A DNA stretch of 55,413 nt from Candidatus Poribacteria bacterium (GTDB taxonomy: Bacteria > Poribacteria > WGA-4E > UBA9662): positions 1 to 55,413 of the forward strand of contig JASMLX010000032.1 of the NCBI GenBank assembly GCA_030748495.1. The letters are read 5' to 3'. The notes beneath the pieces are model-generated. The model made no database searches. It was not told where the DNA came from and was given only the letters and a program-made list of their open reading frames with translations. Made by a program: the position numbers and the translations under genes. This document shows positions 35,374 through 44,635 of this stretch, in pieces; the stretch's first letter is position 1; each line of letters starts with the position of its first letter.

Positions 35374-36414
35374 ATGAAAGCACTAGTCTTAGAAGAATAT
35401 AACAAACTGGTTTATAAAAGCGTCCCTGTACCGGAGTTTGCCCCAGATGAGGTACTGATAGAGGTCAAAGCCTGTGGAATCTGCGGTAGCGATGTTCACG
35501 GTATGGACGGGAGCAGTGGGCGGCGCATTCCCCCTTTAATTATGGGACACGAAGCTTCTGGACAGATCGCTGAAGTGGGAGCCAAGGTGCAAGTTTGGCA
35601 GGTGGGAGATAGGGTTACTTTCGATTCTACTATCTACCGATTGGACGATTGGTATACCCGAAAAGGCTTTTATAACCTTAGTGATGGCAGAGAGGTAATG
35701 GGGGTTTCACCGGGTGAATATCGACGGCATGGCGCTTTCGCTGAATATGTCACCGTTCCCCAGCACGTACTGTACAAAATCCCAGATGAAGTTACTTACA
35801 CACAAGCGGCGATGGTTGAGCCGGTCGGTGTTGCCCTACATGCTGTCGATATTACGCCAATCACCATTAATGACACGGCTGTTGTGGTCGGTGCTGGAAT
35901 GATCGGTTCATTTATTATTCAGGCACTTAGAGTAGCCGGTTGTGGCAAAATCGCAATTATAGATTTAGAGCAAGAACGATTGGATCTGGCTTGTAAGTTG
36001 GGGGCAGATCTGGGGATACTGGCGCAGAGCGATATCTCAGGCCAAATCAAAGACCTAACCGGTGGGAGGGGGGCTGACGTGGTCTTTGAGGCCGTTGGTA
36101 TTGATCCGACCGTACAAACTGCTATTGATTGCGTTCGTCGGGGAGGTACAGTAACATTGGTTGGAAATATCGTCGCCGATGTCAATCTACCACTTCAGAA
36201 AGTAGTGACACAGCAACTGCGGTTGCAAGGAAGTTGTGGGATTTGTGGTGAATATCCGGCGGCTCTAGAGCTAATCGAACGAGGCCAGATTGATGTCGAA
36301 GCGATTCTGAGTGTCGAAGCAGATCTGAGTCAAGGTGCAGATTGGTTTCAGCGATTGTACAACAAAGAAAAAGGCTTGATGAAAGTAATACTCAAGCCAA
36401 CAGCAATAGAATAG
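35374..36414 (+). CDS. Zinc-type medium-chain dehydrogenase lacking the structural zinc site
   Basis: A 346-aa MDR-superfamily dehydrogenase of the sorbitol/threonine-dehydrogenase type. The catalytic zinc ligands are C37 (CGICGSDVHG) and H59/E60 (MGHEASG), and VVGAGMIGSFIIQAL is the Rossmann fold. In relatives a second zinc is held by four cysteines in the lobe after TIY; here these positions read R89, D92, T95 and S103 (TIYRLDDWYTRKGFYNLSD). All four ligands are gone while flanking residues are kept. Such enzymes oxidise polyols or amino alcohols with NAD(P). It is a single gene, with a possible operator upstream, and convergent with glnD. Confidence 0.88.
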   Translation: MKALVLEEYNKLVYKSVPVPEFAPDEVLIEVKACGICGSDVHGMDGSSGRRIPPLIMGHEASGQIAEVGAKVQVWQVGDRVTFDSTIYRLDDWYTRKGFYNLSDGREVMGVSPGEYRRHGAFAEYVTVPQHVLYKIPDEVTYTQAAMVEPVGVALHAVDITPITINDTAVVVGAGMIGSFIIQALRVAGCGKIAIIDLEQERLDLACKLGADLGILAQSDISGQIKDLTGGRGADVVFEAVGIDPTVQTAIDCVRRGGTVTLVGNIVADVNLPLQKVVTQQLRLQGSCGICGEYPAALELIERGQIDVEAILSVEADLSQGADWFQRLYNKEKGLMKVILKPTAIE

Positions 36415-36454
36415 GCCAGATTGATGGCGAAAAAGATACACTGGTAGATCAATG

Positions 36455-39106
36455 CTAATATCGGAGTTGTTCTTCTAGCACCTGTTTGATCTCCTCAATC
36501 CGAACGCCACTGAGGATCTTTGAACCATCTTGTTCAGTAACGTAGAATGAGTCAATGGCAACTGTCGGTTGCGTAAAGATCTTGGCTAGACGCAGATCTA
36601 GTCCTAATTGGTAAAAAGCATCCGTAATGCTGAAGAGTAAGCCAACTCGGTCACGTGTCCGAATCTCCAGAATTGTGGCCTGATCGGAGTCGTCATTGTT
36701 AACCTGAATTTCGGTCTGGTGAATTTGAGGTTTGATGCGTTTAGATAAGCACAATTGGTTGAGACTAATATTACGGGCTTTGGCCAACCACGCATCAAGA
36801 CTTTTCTCTGTCCCCCAAATTTGAGTTAAGGTTTCGGCGAGTTGATTGCAACGTTCCAATGGGACACTTTGTTGGGTATTGTTCTCGCTCTCTGTCTCGG
36901 TGATAGTTAGCATATCGATCACAATGCCATCATCTCTCGTTTCGATGTCAGCACTTAGAATGTTGATCCCCTGAGCCGTTAAGACACCTGTGATTTGACG
37001 AAATAGACCTCGAGAATCTTGGGTACAAATGCCGATTCGTGTGTGCTGTTCCCCAAACTCCAAACACGAGAAGGCGATTGATTGCGCGGAATCGAACTGT
37101 TGGTACTGTTCAACCAACTGAATTTGCTGACAAACGACCTCTGGTTGGTAAACCGATAACGTTTGTGCGCTGTCAAAATGGTCCTCAATTGCATCCACTG
37201 ACACCTGTTGGCCTAACCGCTTGATCACCTCGGCTTTCAGGTCGGACAGCTTAACCAATATATCCTTCCTTTCCACAACTGTAAGTGCACGACGGTAGAG
37301 TTCCCATAGCAGCGTGGCGTGCCAGTCATTCCAAATGACGTCGTTAACCGCCCGGATATCAGCGTAGGTCAAGAGGTACAACATCTTGAGTTGGGAGGCG
37401 TTACCGTCAAACATCTGGGCGAAAGTTTGGATGACTTTATCATCGTCCAGATCGCGATGGCGTGAAATATAGCTCATGGTAAGGTGCTCCCGAATCAAAG
37501 AGAGAACTAGCGCTCGATCCTTCCCTCTAATTCCCAATCGAGCTAAGATCGCTTTGGCTAAGCTAACACTTTTTTGGTGATGATTCCCAAAACTTTCAAC
37601 ACCCTTGCCGATATCATGTAATAACATGGCTAAACGCAAGAGTTCGGGGCGTTCTAATTCATTCAAAATCTGGATAAAAACCTGTCCATCTTTGATCTGG
37701 GTTAAGGTCTCGAGCTCTAGATTTTCAATCGCGTAGAATGTGTGTTCGTCCACCGTATATTGGTGGAAACCGTCGAGTTGAAATTGCGACCTTAAATGGG
37801 AGAATTCTGGCAGATAGGACTCTAATACTTTCCAGCGGTGCATTCGACGCAGAGTCTGTGCAACGTTGGCGGACGCCCTTAAAATAGACAAAAAATCAGC
37901 GGCTATCTCCGGTGAGTGGCGGAAATTATCGTCGATTTTGTCAAGGTTAGCTGTGATTGTGTGTCGAACCTTAGCACCAACCTGATAGTTAGTTTGCTGA
38001 TGATGAACAAACAGTTTGATGATCCGCGCTGGATTCGCAGCGAAACACTCTTGTCCTTTCTGGAAAACAATCTCGTTCCGCACTACCTGAAAACCGTCCT
38101 CCAGTTTTTGGTGCTGGAATAGATTCAAGGTTGGCAGTAACTGAGGCCGACCATAATTGGCTTGATCGATAATTAGCTTGGCGAACTCAAAAATATTTTC
38201 AGCGTGCAGATAGTAGTTGCGCAACATCTGTTCTTCGGCCCAAAAGGTCTCGTTATCTTGATAGCCGAGATCTTTGGCCACATTCTCTTGAATTTCGAAC
38301 GACAAAACATCGCGTTGTTGCCGATTAAGCAGGTGAAGTTCGTTGCGAAGCCTCAACATGAAGTCTATAGCTTCAACGGTTGGTTCATAAACGGCTAGCG
38401 GAATAATTTGTCTTTGATAGAGCTCATCAATTTTAGTCAGCCCGTAACGAACCGCGGAAATCCAGATAGCAGTATGGAAATCCCTTAATCCGCCAACACT
38501 CTCTTTGATATTGGGTTCTTGCAGATAAATAGTAGATCCGTATGCTTTGTGGCGGTCGTTCCAGTCCTGAATCTTTTGAGAGATAAATCGACCCACCTGA
38601 CGCTTGAACAGCGGTTTGGATGTCACTCGCTGATACTGGCGATAGACTTGCATATCACCGGTAACATACCGAGCCTCCAGCATCGAGGTTTTGGAGAACA
38701 AATCGTCCTGTGTCACCTGTACGCATTCATGAATCGACCGACAACTATGTCCAACATCAAAACCAGTGTCCCAGAGAACAGTAATTAATTGAGAAGCAAA
38801 GGCCTCTAGCTGAGTCCAGTCACCTCTCCGATTATAGACCAACATAATATCGATGTCGGAATGTCGACTCAATTCTTCTCGCCCATATCCACCCAGTGCC
38901 AGGATTGCCAACGGATATCCTCCGGATAAGATCCCTTCTTGCTCTGCTTGTCGAATAATGCGATGAATGACATTATCCGCTAATCTTGTGTACTCTTGCA
39001 CAATTTCGCGTCCAGAAATACCGAAGCGATGTCGCTGAGAAATACGGTCGTACTCTTGTCTGCAGAAAGATTGAATCTCAGAAACCAATTTGGAGGTTGA
39101 TGACAT
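36455..39106 (-). CDS. glnD: Bifunctional [protein-PII] uridylyltransferase/uridylyl-removing enzyme GlnD
   Basis: An 883-aa nitrogen-status sensor. The nucleotidyltransferase motif is LGGYGREELSRHSDIDIM (GG 72-73, D84, D86). A GlnD helical domain follows, then an HD domain (LLHDIGKGVESFGNHH, about residue 498) that removes UMP, and two C-terminal ACT domains (TQDSRGLFRQITGVL about 690-760; TRDRVGLLFSITDAF about 810-870) that sense glutamine. All key motifs are intact and the length is normal. No PII gene (glnB) is adjacent. The ATG directly follows the TAA of the ThuA-like gene, so the two are translationally coupled. Confidence 0.95.
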   Translation of the reverse strand: MSSTSKLVSEIQSFCRQEYDRISQRHRFGISGREIVQEYTRLADNVIHRIIRQAEQEGILSGGYPLAILALGGYGREELSRHSDIDIMLVYNRRGDWTQLEAFASQLITVLWDTGFDVGHSCRSIHECVQVTQDDLFSKTSMLEARYVTGDMQVYRQYQRVTSKPLFKRQVGRFISQKIQDWNDRHKAYGSTIYLQEPNIKESVGGLRDFHTAIWISAVRYGLTKIDELYQRQIIPLAVYEPTVEAIDFMLRLRNELHLLNRQQRDVLSFEIQENVAKDLGYQDNETFWAEEQMLRNYYLHAENIFEFAKLIIDQANYGRPQLLPTLNLFQHQKLEDGFQVVRNEIVFQKGQECFAANPARIIKLFVHHQQTNYQVGAKVRHTITANLDKIDDNFRHSPEIAADFLSILRASANVAQTLRRMHRWKVLESYLPEFSHLRSQFQLDGFHQYTVDEHTFYAIENLELETLTQIKDGQVFIQILNELERPELLRLAMLLHDIGKGVESFGNHHQKSVSLAKAILARLGIRGKDRALVLSLIREHLTMSYISRHRDLDDDKVIQTFAQMFDGNASQLKMLYLLTYADIRAVNDVIWNDWHATLLWELYRRALTVVERKDILVKLSDLKAEVIKRLGQQVSVDAIEDHFDSAQTLSVYQPEVVCQQIQLVEQYQQFDSAQSIAFSCLEFGEQHTRIGICTQDSRGLFRQITGVLTAQGINILSADIETRDDGIVIDMLTITETESENNTQQSVPLERCNQLAETLTQIWGTEKSLDAWLAKARNISLNQLCLSKRIKPQIHQTEIQVNNDDSDQATILEIRTRDRVGLLFSITDAFYQLGLDLRLAKIFTQPTVAIDSFYVTEQDGSKILSGVRIEEIKQVLEEQLRY

Positions 39107-39751
39107 TTATTCCGTTACCCAAAAAAGGGCGTTGACGAGCAGGCGCAAGAAACTTTCAAGCCGAAAGTCGTCCTGGTGGCCGAGTGAAGTATAGAAGACT
39201 CGTCCGCCGTTGTGGAGTCGAACCCAGGTTACCGGCTCTTGATTACCTTCCGAGGTTTTTGCGTTCATTAAAACCGTGACATCTTCAGCGTTGGCCGAGT
39301 TTTTGTACAGGCTACCGAAAGCGTCAAAGTTTGGAATGCTCTCCAGTATAGGATGATTTTCTTGTTCTCCTGTAATCTCAACGTGGCAGAGAGGACCATG
39401 CCCAAAATGTCCTTGATAACTACCACCCAGAACTTCTGCATCAAATTCTAGCCAGTTTTGGTAAGCGTGACTAGCGGTTCTAATACCGATAATTGGCCTT
39501 CCCGCTTGACAGTAAGCTTTAAGTCGCTCCAAGCTTTCGCCTTCAACCCGAAGGCGCCGGGTAAAAACAACGACCACATCGGTTGTTTCTAGGGCCTCTA
39601 ATGATGGGTTATCGTCTTCATCTTGATAGATGATCAGTGTGGTTTTAATTTGTGGATAGTTATCAGCCAAGTAATTCTGGAAGATTTGTAAAGATTGCTC
39701 CGAATCGTACTCAAAAGACCCGGAAATCATACATACATTCAATTTTTTCAT
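39107..39751 (-). CDS. ThuA-like domain protein
   Basis: A 214-aa protein with the ThuA (class I glutamine-amidotransferase-like) fold: VCMISGSFEYDSEQSLQIF, DVVVVFTRRLRVEGESLERL, IIGIRTASHAYQNWLEFD, GGSYQGHFGHG, PVTWVRLHNGGRVFYTSLGH and LLVNALFWV. The GHF and SLGH histidines are family hallmarks. Function is unknown; relatives are linked to trehalose or other sugar use. I start at the ATG at 39751; a GTG at 39766 is possible. It ends on the base before the glnD ATG, an unusual pairing with a nitrogen regulator. Confidence 0.82.
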   Translation of the reverse strand: MKKLNVCMISGSFEYDSEQSLQIFQNYLADNYPQIKTTLIIYQDEDDNPSLEALETTDVVVVFTRRLRVEGESLERLKAYCQAGRPIIGIRTASHAYQNWLEFDAEVLGGSYQGHFGHGPLCHVEITGEQENHPILESIPNFDAFGSLYKNSANAEDVTVLMNAKTSEGNQEPVTWVRLHNGGRVFYTSLGHQDDFRLESFLRLLVNALFWVTE

Positions 39752-40365
39752 GTGATTGCGCCTCACAAAAAGAGCGACCAGTAATTTACATTAACGGTCG
39801 TTCTCATCAATGATACAAAACTGCAAAATTAGATGAATTTCCAAAAGTTGCTACATTGAGAATCCTATTTCTCCCCAAGTGCACGGTTAGCTTGTGGAGA
39901 ACTCGAATTGCCAGAGAGGTAGTTTTCATTGCCGTGTCTATTTCGGTCCCGTCGAGTCCGTTTCCGTATCTATGTAACCACCGGAGCCAAGAATTGACCA
40001 TCTTCACGATGGGCAACAAAAATTGAGCGATCACCTTGATAAGTACTCCTACCATCGATTATTCCCCTTAAGGTTGTTTTTTTATTCTATCATAGATGGA
40101 ATATATTGCAACAATTATCTGTTGATTTCAAAGATACAGGAGTTTCTGTATATATCAATAAACCAAGTATTTAGAAATCATTCGGAAATGAAACCTCTTT
40201 TCAAGAAATTGGAAACTACGAGATAGCGTACACCACAGACAAGCTAAAAAATCAATTTAGGCGACACGAAATGTTTCGAGCTTCAAGCGCAAGACCAGGT
40301 AAATTCAATTGAATCTTTGGTTTGATAAAACAGTTTTCATCTTCAACCCAACCTCAATGCAAGGG
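39752..40365. other. Spacer, no supported gene
   Basis: A minus frame (39807-40055) and a second minus frame over the same bases (IDGRSTYQGDRSIFVAHRED) look like decayed coding DNA, but I cannot place them in a family. The rest (40056-40365) is A/T-rich and featureless. Confidence 0.4.
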
Positions 40366-41352
40366 TTATCTATTTCTTGCTGATCTAGCTTGGGCAACGC
40401 GCAGGTTATTCTGTGTTTGAACCGCTTCCGGGCGAATTTCTAGTGCTTGTTGAAAAGAGACGGTAGCTTTTTCGTATCGGTGCTGTTTCATATAAATGAT
40501 GCCAAGTTCGTGAAAAACCTGGTAATTATTGGGTTCGATTTGCCCGGCCGCTTGAAATGCTTCGGTCGCTTCCTCTAACGCTCCTTGATCTCGGTAAGCG
40601 TGCCCGAGATTTATGTATGCTTCTATGAAATTGGGTCTTTGGCCGATGACTTTTTGCAGCGATTCGATGGCTAAAGGAAAAACACCTCGATGACGAAAAG
40701 AGACACCGAGCGCATAATGGGCCTCTACTAGATTTGGATCTAGATTCAGCGCATTTTTAAATTCTTTGATAGCCTGATCTAATTGACCACTCATTCCGTA
40801 GGCACGACCTAGATCCACATAAGCAACTGCTAATTTGGGCTTAAAGTGAATTACACCTTGATAGGCGACGATTGCTTGATCAAATTCTCCTTGTAAAAGG
40901 TAGAGGTTACCGAGGTTGTGATATCCCTGAATCATACCTGGTTTGACTTCAATCGATTTTTGATAAGCCTTAATTGCTTGGTTATACCTCCCCAAAGACT
41001 GGTAGGCAGTACCAAGATTATTGTAGGCCTCGGCGTAGTCTAAACGGAGACCAATAGCAGCCTGAAATTCTTGAATGGCCTGATCTTGTTCCCCTTGCTC
41101 TTGATATTTGACCCCTTGATTATAGTGTACTTCTGCTTTCTCCGTAGTATTTGGTATCTGCGTTTTCCGTTTGGTAGGTGTTATTTCCACTTGTTTGGAT
41201 TGAACTGCCTTGTTGGTCGCAGGTTCATTATCTGTTATGCAGGCGGAAAGTAGTGTCAGTAAAAAACTAAGAACTACCAACAATTCTGTTGCGTATCGGC
41301 TTTTAAAATAACGCCGTTCCACCTTCTTCTGAGTGATCGATAACCATTTCAT
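40366..41352 (-). CDS. TPR-repeat lipoprotein
   Basis: A 328-aa protein with an N-terminal membrane segment and lipobox LLSAC (Cys about 38), a Thr/Lys-rich linker, then eight TPR units (about 75-320; AEAYNNLGTAYQSLGRYNQA, IQGYHNLGNLYLLQGEFDQA, VEAHYALGVSFRHRG and so on) ending NNLRVAQARSARNR. It is probably anchored in the envelope as a protein-binding scaffold; partner unknown. AAGGAG lies 14 bases upstream of the ATG. A decayed FG-GAP/ASPIC-UnbV gene lies directly upstream on the same strand, a pairing known from related genomes. Confidence 0.88.
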   Translation of the reverse strand: MKWLSITQKKVERRYFKSRYATELLVVLSFLLTLLSACITDNEPATNKAVQSKQVEITPTKRKTQIPNTTEKAEVHYNQGVKYQEQGEQDQAIQEFQAAIGLRLDYAEAYNNLGTAYQSLGRYNQAIKAYQKSIEVKPGMIQGYHNLGNLYLLQGEFDQAIVAYQGVIHFKPKLAVAYVDLGRAYGMSGQLDQAIKEFKNALNLDPNLVEAHYALGVSFRHRGVFPLAIESLQKVIGQRPNFIEAYINLGHAYRDQGALEEATEAFQAAGQIEPNNYQVFHELGIIYMKQHRYEKATVSFQQALEIRPEAVQTQNNLRVAQARSARNR

Positions 41353-41424
41353 CGCTTCTGCATTTCTCCTTCGTTAACGGTGAATAAGGTCTTAACCGCG
41401 ATGTTCATATAGGTATTATATGTA

Positions 41425-41965
41425 GGTATTAACGATACCAGAAGGTCAAGTAGCCTTCAATTGATCGGCCACCATTAACTTATCCAAGCCGAAGGTGAGG
41501 ATAATTTCACTTCGCGAACAGTAGTTACTTACCATCCGAACCAGTCGTTTTGCCGAGGACCTCAAATACCGATAGTGATTTAAGTCCCAATCCCGTCACG
41601 TTCATTTTTAATGCTCTTAAGCTTTCGTGTACAGATAATTGCTTTCGTTGCTTCCCATTTATCTAGGCATGTTCATTTGGCGCCATAACGCCGATATTTG
41701 AAACCAGCAGATCTAAATCACCGTCGCTATCTAACCACCGTAGGCCACCCAACGTCCGACTCCAGTATCCTTTAATCCTACCTTCACTCCGATTTCACGA
41801 TACTGGCTATTCCGCTGATTCTAGAATGAACGAGGTCGTTGTAGATAACGAAAGTTCCTTTAGGACCGTGGAGACATTAGGTTCGACATAACCATTGTCA
41901 TAAAAGATTAAGTCTTGATATCCATCCAATTCGGAATCGAAGAAAGATAGACCAAAGGTCAGTCT
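41425..41965 (-). pseudogene. CRTAC1-like FG-GAP/ASPIC-UnbV protein, C-terminal remnant
   Basis: Combining frames on the minus strand gives GLSFFDSELDGYQDLIFYDN, then IGVKVGLKDTGVGRWVAYGG, LDSDGDLDLLVSNIGVMAPN and fragments ending VADQLKAT*PSG. In order, these match the FDADLDGYQDL, GVKDTGVGRGVAYGDFD, DSDGDLDLLVSN and VD.IEVRWPSG segments of FG-GAP proteins with an ASPIC/UnbV C-terminus. Several frame changes and stops destroy it. No intact N-terminal part was found. Confidence 0.65.
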
Positions 41966-41966
41966 T

Positions 41967-42515
41967 CTATTGATTTTTGAGTTGCCGCTTCAGCATTTCA
42001 AGTTGGCGGCGGGTTTTGGAATCGACTCGATCTGCCAGTAACGGATCACTGTCTGGAATTGCATCTTGAAAACGTCCTTGCCGAGTTGGCCTAGCACGAC
42101 TATACGTATCACTAAATTCAAAGGTAGATCTGGCTGTTGCTCCAAACTGGTGCACCTTTTGGCTAAGCTCCTGGTCAGAGGTTATAACCTCTATTTCTAG
42201 ATCTCCGTCATACTTATGAACCCAGTCGATAATGTAATCGTCAGCCGTTTGCTGCCACTTGGTGTAGATGACCTCTAGTCCCTCTTGTATGTTACGAGTG
42301 GGGTGATGGGTTTTTCGCTGGTGAGCGTCAAAAACGACAACTGCTCGTAACCCTCGATACTGGGCATATTCTGCTATCAGGCGAACTAATCGATCTCGTG
42401 CTTGTGCAAATTTTGGATCTTTAGGCTGGGTTGGGAAGGTTGAATCCAGTAGGTTAGAAAAGGGCGGCCAACTTTGTAGAACGTTATAACCGTCGATAAT
42501 GATGATCCAAGACAT
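41967..42515 (-). CDS. YacP-like NYN-domain ribonuclease
   Basis: A 182-aa PIN-like protein of the YacP/Rae1 family. The acidic metal-binding residues are visible in IIIDGYNVLQSW (D8), LRAVVVFDAHQRK (D63), TADDYIIDWV and EVITSDQELSQKV. Bacillus YacP (Rae1) cuts mRNA on the ribosome, so a role in RNA decay is likely by family. The C-terminal tail (SKTRRQLEMLKRQLKNQ) is a basic helix. There is no obvious ribosome site. It lies immediately after the decayed FG-GAP gene on the map and appears to be a single gene. Confidence 0.88.
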   Translation of the reverse strand: MSWIIIIDGYNVLQSWPPFSNLLDSTFPTQPKDPKFAQARDRLVRLIAEYAQYRGLRAVVVFDAHQRKTHHPTRNIQEGLEVIYTKWQQTADDYIIDWVHKYDGDLEIEVITSDQELSQKVHQFGATARSTFEFSDTYSRARPTRQGRFQDAIPDSDPLLADRVDSKTRRQLEMLKRQLKNQ

Positions 42516-42654
42516 AATACAGCTGCTTTAGCCGGTTAGACCGGATAGGAAATGAGAATATCTGTCAACTTCAGGGCTAAGAATACGTTTCTGATTGCAT
42601 CAGTATATCTTAGTAGTTCCCCTCAGAAAAATAGATCTTAGGATCGTGAATAGC

Positions 42655-43647
42655 ATGTCTGCCAAACTTCGGTTGTTGATCGGCTTTTGTCTAATTTGGA
42701 TTTATGGTTGCGGGAATGAAGAGATCCCGCATGATAAGAACTATGCCCCCAAAGTTTCTGTTTTTAAAGCGGAAGCGGATATTGTCGAACCAGGGAGTCG
42801 AGTGGCAATTCAGTTAAAAGCGGAAGATCTGGAGGGAGATCCAATTACTTATCGATGGCAAGCTGACGGTGGAACAATCCACGGTGATGGCGACGGTGCG
42901 ACCTGGATTGCCCCTAATCGGGAACGAAAATATTTGATCGAAGTAACAGTTAGCGATGGTTACAAGTCTAACACAAGTTCACTAGACATTCAAGTTTGGC
43001 GGACACGACCAGGTGACTATTATCCGCTATCCGTCGGCAATCTCTGGTACTATCGAGATAAAGAAAATAACCAGATTGCCTTCGAGATTATCGATACCAT
43101 CCAGATCCAACTGGCAGAGAATCAAACGGTTGAAAGTTACGTTTTGCAAAAGTATGATCCGACCCTACCCGAAGAGGAACGAATCTACAATTTCTCATAC
43201 CTGGGTAGAGAATTCGACGTTACGGGAAAACTTAAAACAGTGATCCAACACGCCCAAAACGTGACTTCCGGTACAGACGGTACTATTATGTTCGTGCCAT
43301 TTCTACCGTTGTACCAGTTCCCTTTAATCCCCGGTTACAACTGGCAAAAGCAGTTTCAGGCTAAATTGACACCAGAACTGTTTCCCATCGGTAGTGGAAT
43401 TGATAAAAATGAGGTGCTGTCAGAGGAAGTCCTAATAGTTCCTGCAGGTAGATTTGAGCACGTATTTCTAGTAGAGGAGACTTTCGTCTGGAAGTTTTTC
43501 GATCAGGATCTCGACCAGACAATTGTGCAAAAGTGGTTAGCACCAGATGTCGGGATCGTCAAATTCACACAGGTTCAAACCCGGGCTGGCGTCACTGTTG
43601 AGGTCGAGTTTGAGCTAGAGTCTTACGAATTGATCACCACAAGATAG
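42655..43647 (+). CDS. Lipoprotein with PKD/Ig-like domain
   Basis: A 330-aa lipoprotein with signal MSAKLRLLIGFCLIWIYGC (lipobox IYGC, Cys19). A PKD/cadherin-like beta sandwich follows (VEPGSRVAIQLKAEDLEGD, PITYRWQADGGTI, LIEVTVSDGYKSN), then a C-terminal domain starting DYYPLSVGNLWYYRDK and ending VGIVKFTQVQTRAGV, a pattern common in uncharacterised surface proteins. I start at the ATG at 42655 because it begins the signal; the frame is open from 42595. Ten bases before the Gfo/Idh/MocA gene, so they probably share a transcript. Function unknown. Confidence 0.8.
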   Translation: MSAKLRLLIGFCLIWIYGCGNEEIPHDKNYAPKVSVFKAEADIVEPGSRVAIQLKAEDLEGDPITYRWQADGGTIHGDGDGATWIAPNRERKYLIEVTVSDGYKSNTSSLDIQVWRTRPGDYYPLSVGNLWYYRDKENNQIAFEIIDTIQIQLAENQTVESYVLQKYDPTLPEEERIYNFSYLGREFDVTGKLKTVIQHAQNVTSGTDGTIMFVPFLPLYQFPLIPGYNWQKQFQAKLTPELFPIGSGIDKNEVLSEEVLIVPAGRFEHVFLVEETFVWKFFDQDLDQTIVQKWLAPDVGIVKFTQVQTRAGVTVEVEFELESYELITTR

Positions 43648-43657
43648 GAGAACTACA

Positions 43658-44635
43658 ATGCGATGTCGAGTCGGAGTAATTGGATGTACAGGTGTCGGGA
43701 CACAGCACGCTTCAGGATTGATTGGATTGGAGAATGTCGAACTGGTTGCAGGTTGTGATCTGTCATCAGCGGTACTGGAACGCTTTCAAGACCATTGGCG
43801 GGAGAATTGGCCGGATCTGACCACCTATACTAGTCACTACGAGATGCTGGAAAAAGAGAGCTTAGATCTCGTAACCATAGCGACATCAGACCACAAACAT
43901 GCAGATCTGGTGGTCGACGCTGCAGAGTCAGGGGTCAAGGGCATCTTTTGTGAAAAACCGATGGCCACCTCCATCTCTGACGCCGATCGAATGTTAGCTG
44001 CCACCAATGCTAACGGGACAATTTTGTCTGTCGATCACACCCGGCGTTGGCAACCGCTTTGGGTGCGAACCAAACAACTGGTGACAGAAGGTACAATCGG
44101 GAATCTACAGAACATCATTGGTACGCTCAATGGCGGACGCGCTATGCTGTTCCGCAACGGAACCCACTTGATCGATGTCATCTGCTATTTTGCCGATTCT
44201 ACTCCTGATTGGGTCTTTGCTGAACTTGAAGACGGTTATGAAGATTACACTGAGTATCGAGGGGATGGTGGACACGACCCCAAAACAGAACCATCGGCCC
44301 ACGGCTATATTCATTTTGAAAACGGTGTTAGAGCCTTCTACGTAGGTGGGTCTAAGAAGACGTCTACGGGGTTTGGTCTCGAAATCGTGGGGACAGAAGG
44401 GCGGATCCGAATCAGTGACAGTCGAGCGATCTTAGACAAAGGGGGACAGACGTCTGAAATAGAAGCACCTATCTGGGAAATCGTCGGGATTCCTGCAGGC
44501 GTCCAAGAACTTGTTCGCCTACTTCAGGAAGGGGGAACCCCTATCTCGCCTGGGCATGAGGCTTACAAAGTGGTCAAGATCATAATTGGGTTCTTACAGT
44601 CCCAACAGAGAGGCAATATCCGGATTAACTTCTAG
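43658..44635 (+). CDS. Gfo/Idh/MocA family oxidoreductase
   Basis: A 325-aa NAD(P)-dependent oxidoreductase. The Rossmann start is RVGVIGCTGVGTQHASGL, the catalytic-region motif is GIFCEKPMATSISDAD (Lys of EKP), then LSVDHTRRWQPLW and NGTHLIDVICYF. The C-terminal domain includes GLEIVGTEGRIRI. It is clearly distinct from the enzyme at 7789. AGGAG precedes the ATG. The last 11 bases overlap the convergent cyclic-nucleotide-binding gene. Substrate unknown; the neighbouring lipoprotein gives no clue. Confidence 0.9.
   Translation: MRCRVGVIGCTGVGTQHASGLIGLENVELVAGCDLSSAVLERFQDHWRENWPDLTTYTSHYEMLEKESLDLVTIATSDHKHADLVVDAAESGVKGIFCEKPMATSISDADRMLAATNANGTILSVDHTRRWQPLWVRTKQLVTEGTIGNLQNIIGTLNGGRAMLFRNGTHLIDVICYFADSTPDWVFAELEDGYEDYTEYRGDGGHDPKTEPSAHGYIHFENGVRAFYVGGSKKTSTGFGLEIVGTEGRIRISDSRAILDKGGQTSEIEAPIWEIVGIPAGVQELVRLLQEGGTPISPGHEAYKVVKIIIGFLQSQQRGNIRINF

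Noticed and set aside
39807..40055. Minus-strand 82-aa frame
   Set aside because: Looks coding-like in two overlapping frames but matches no family; not called.
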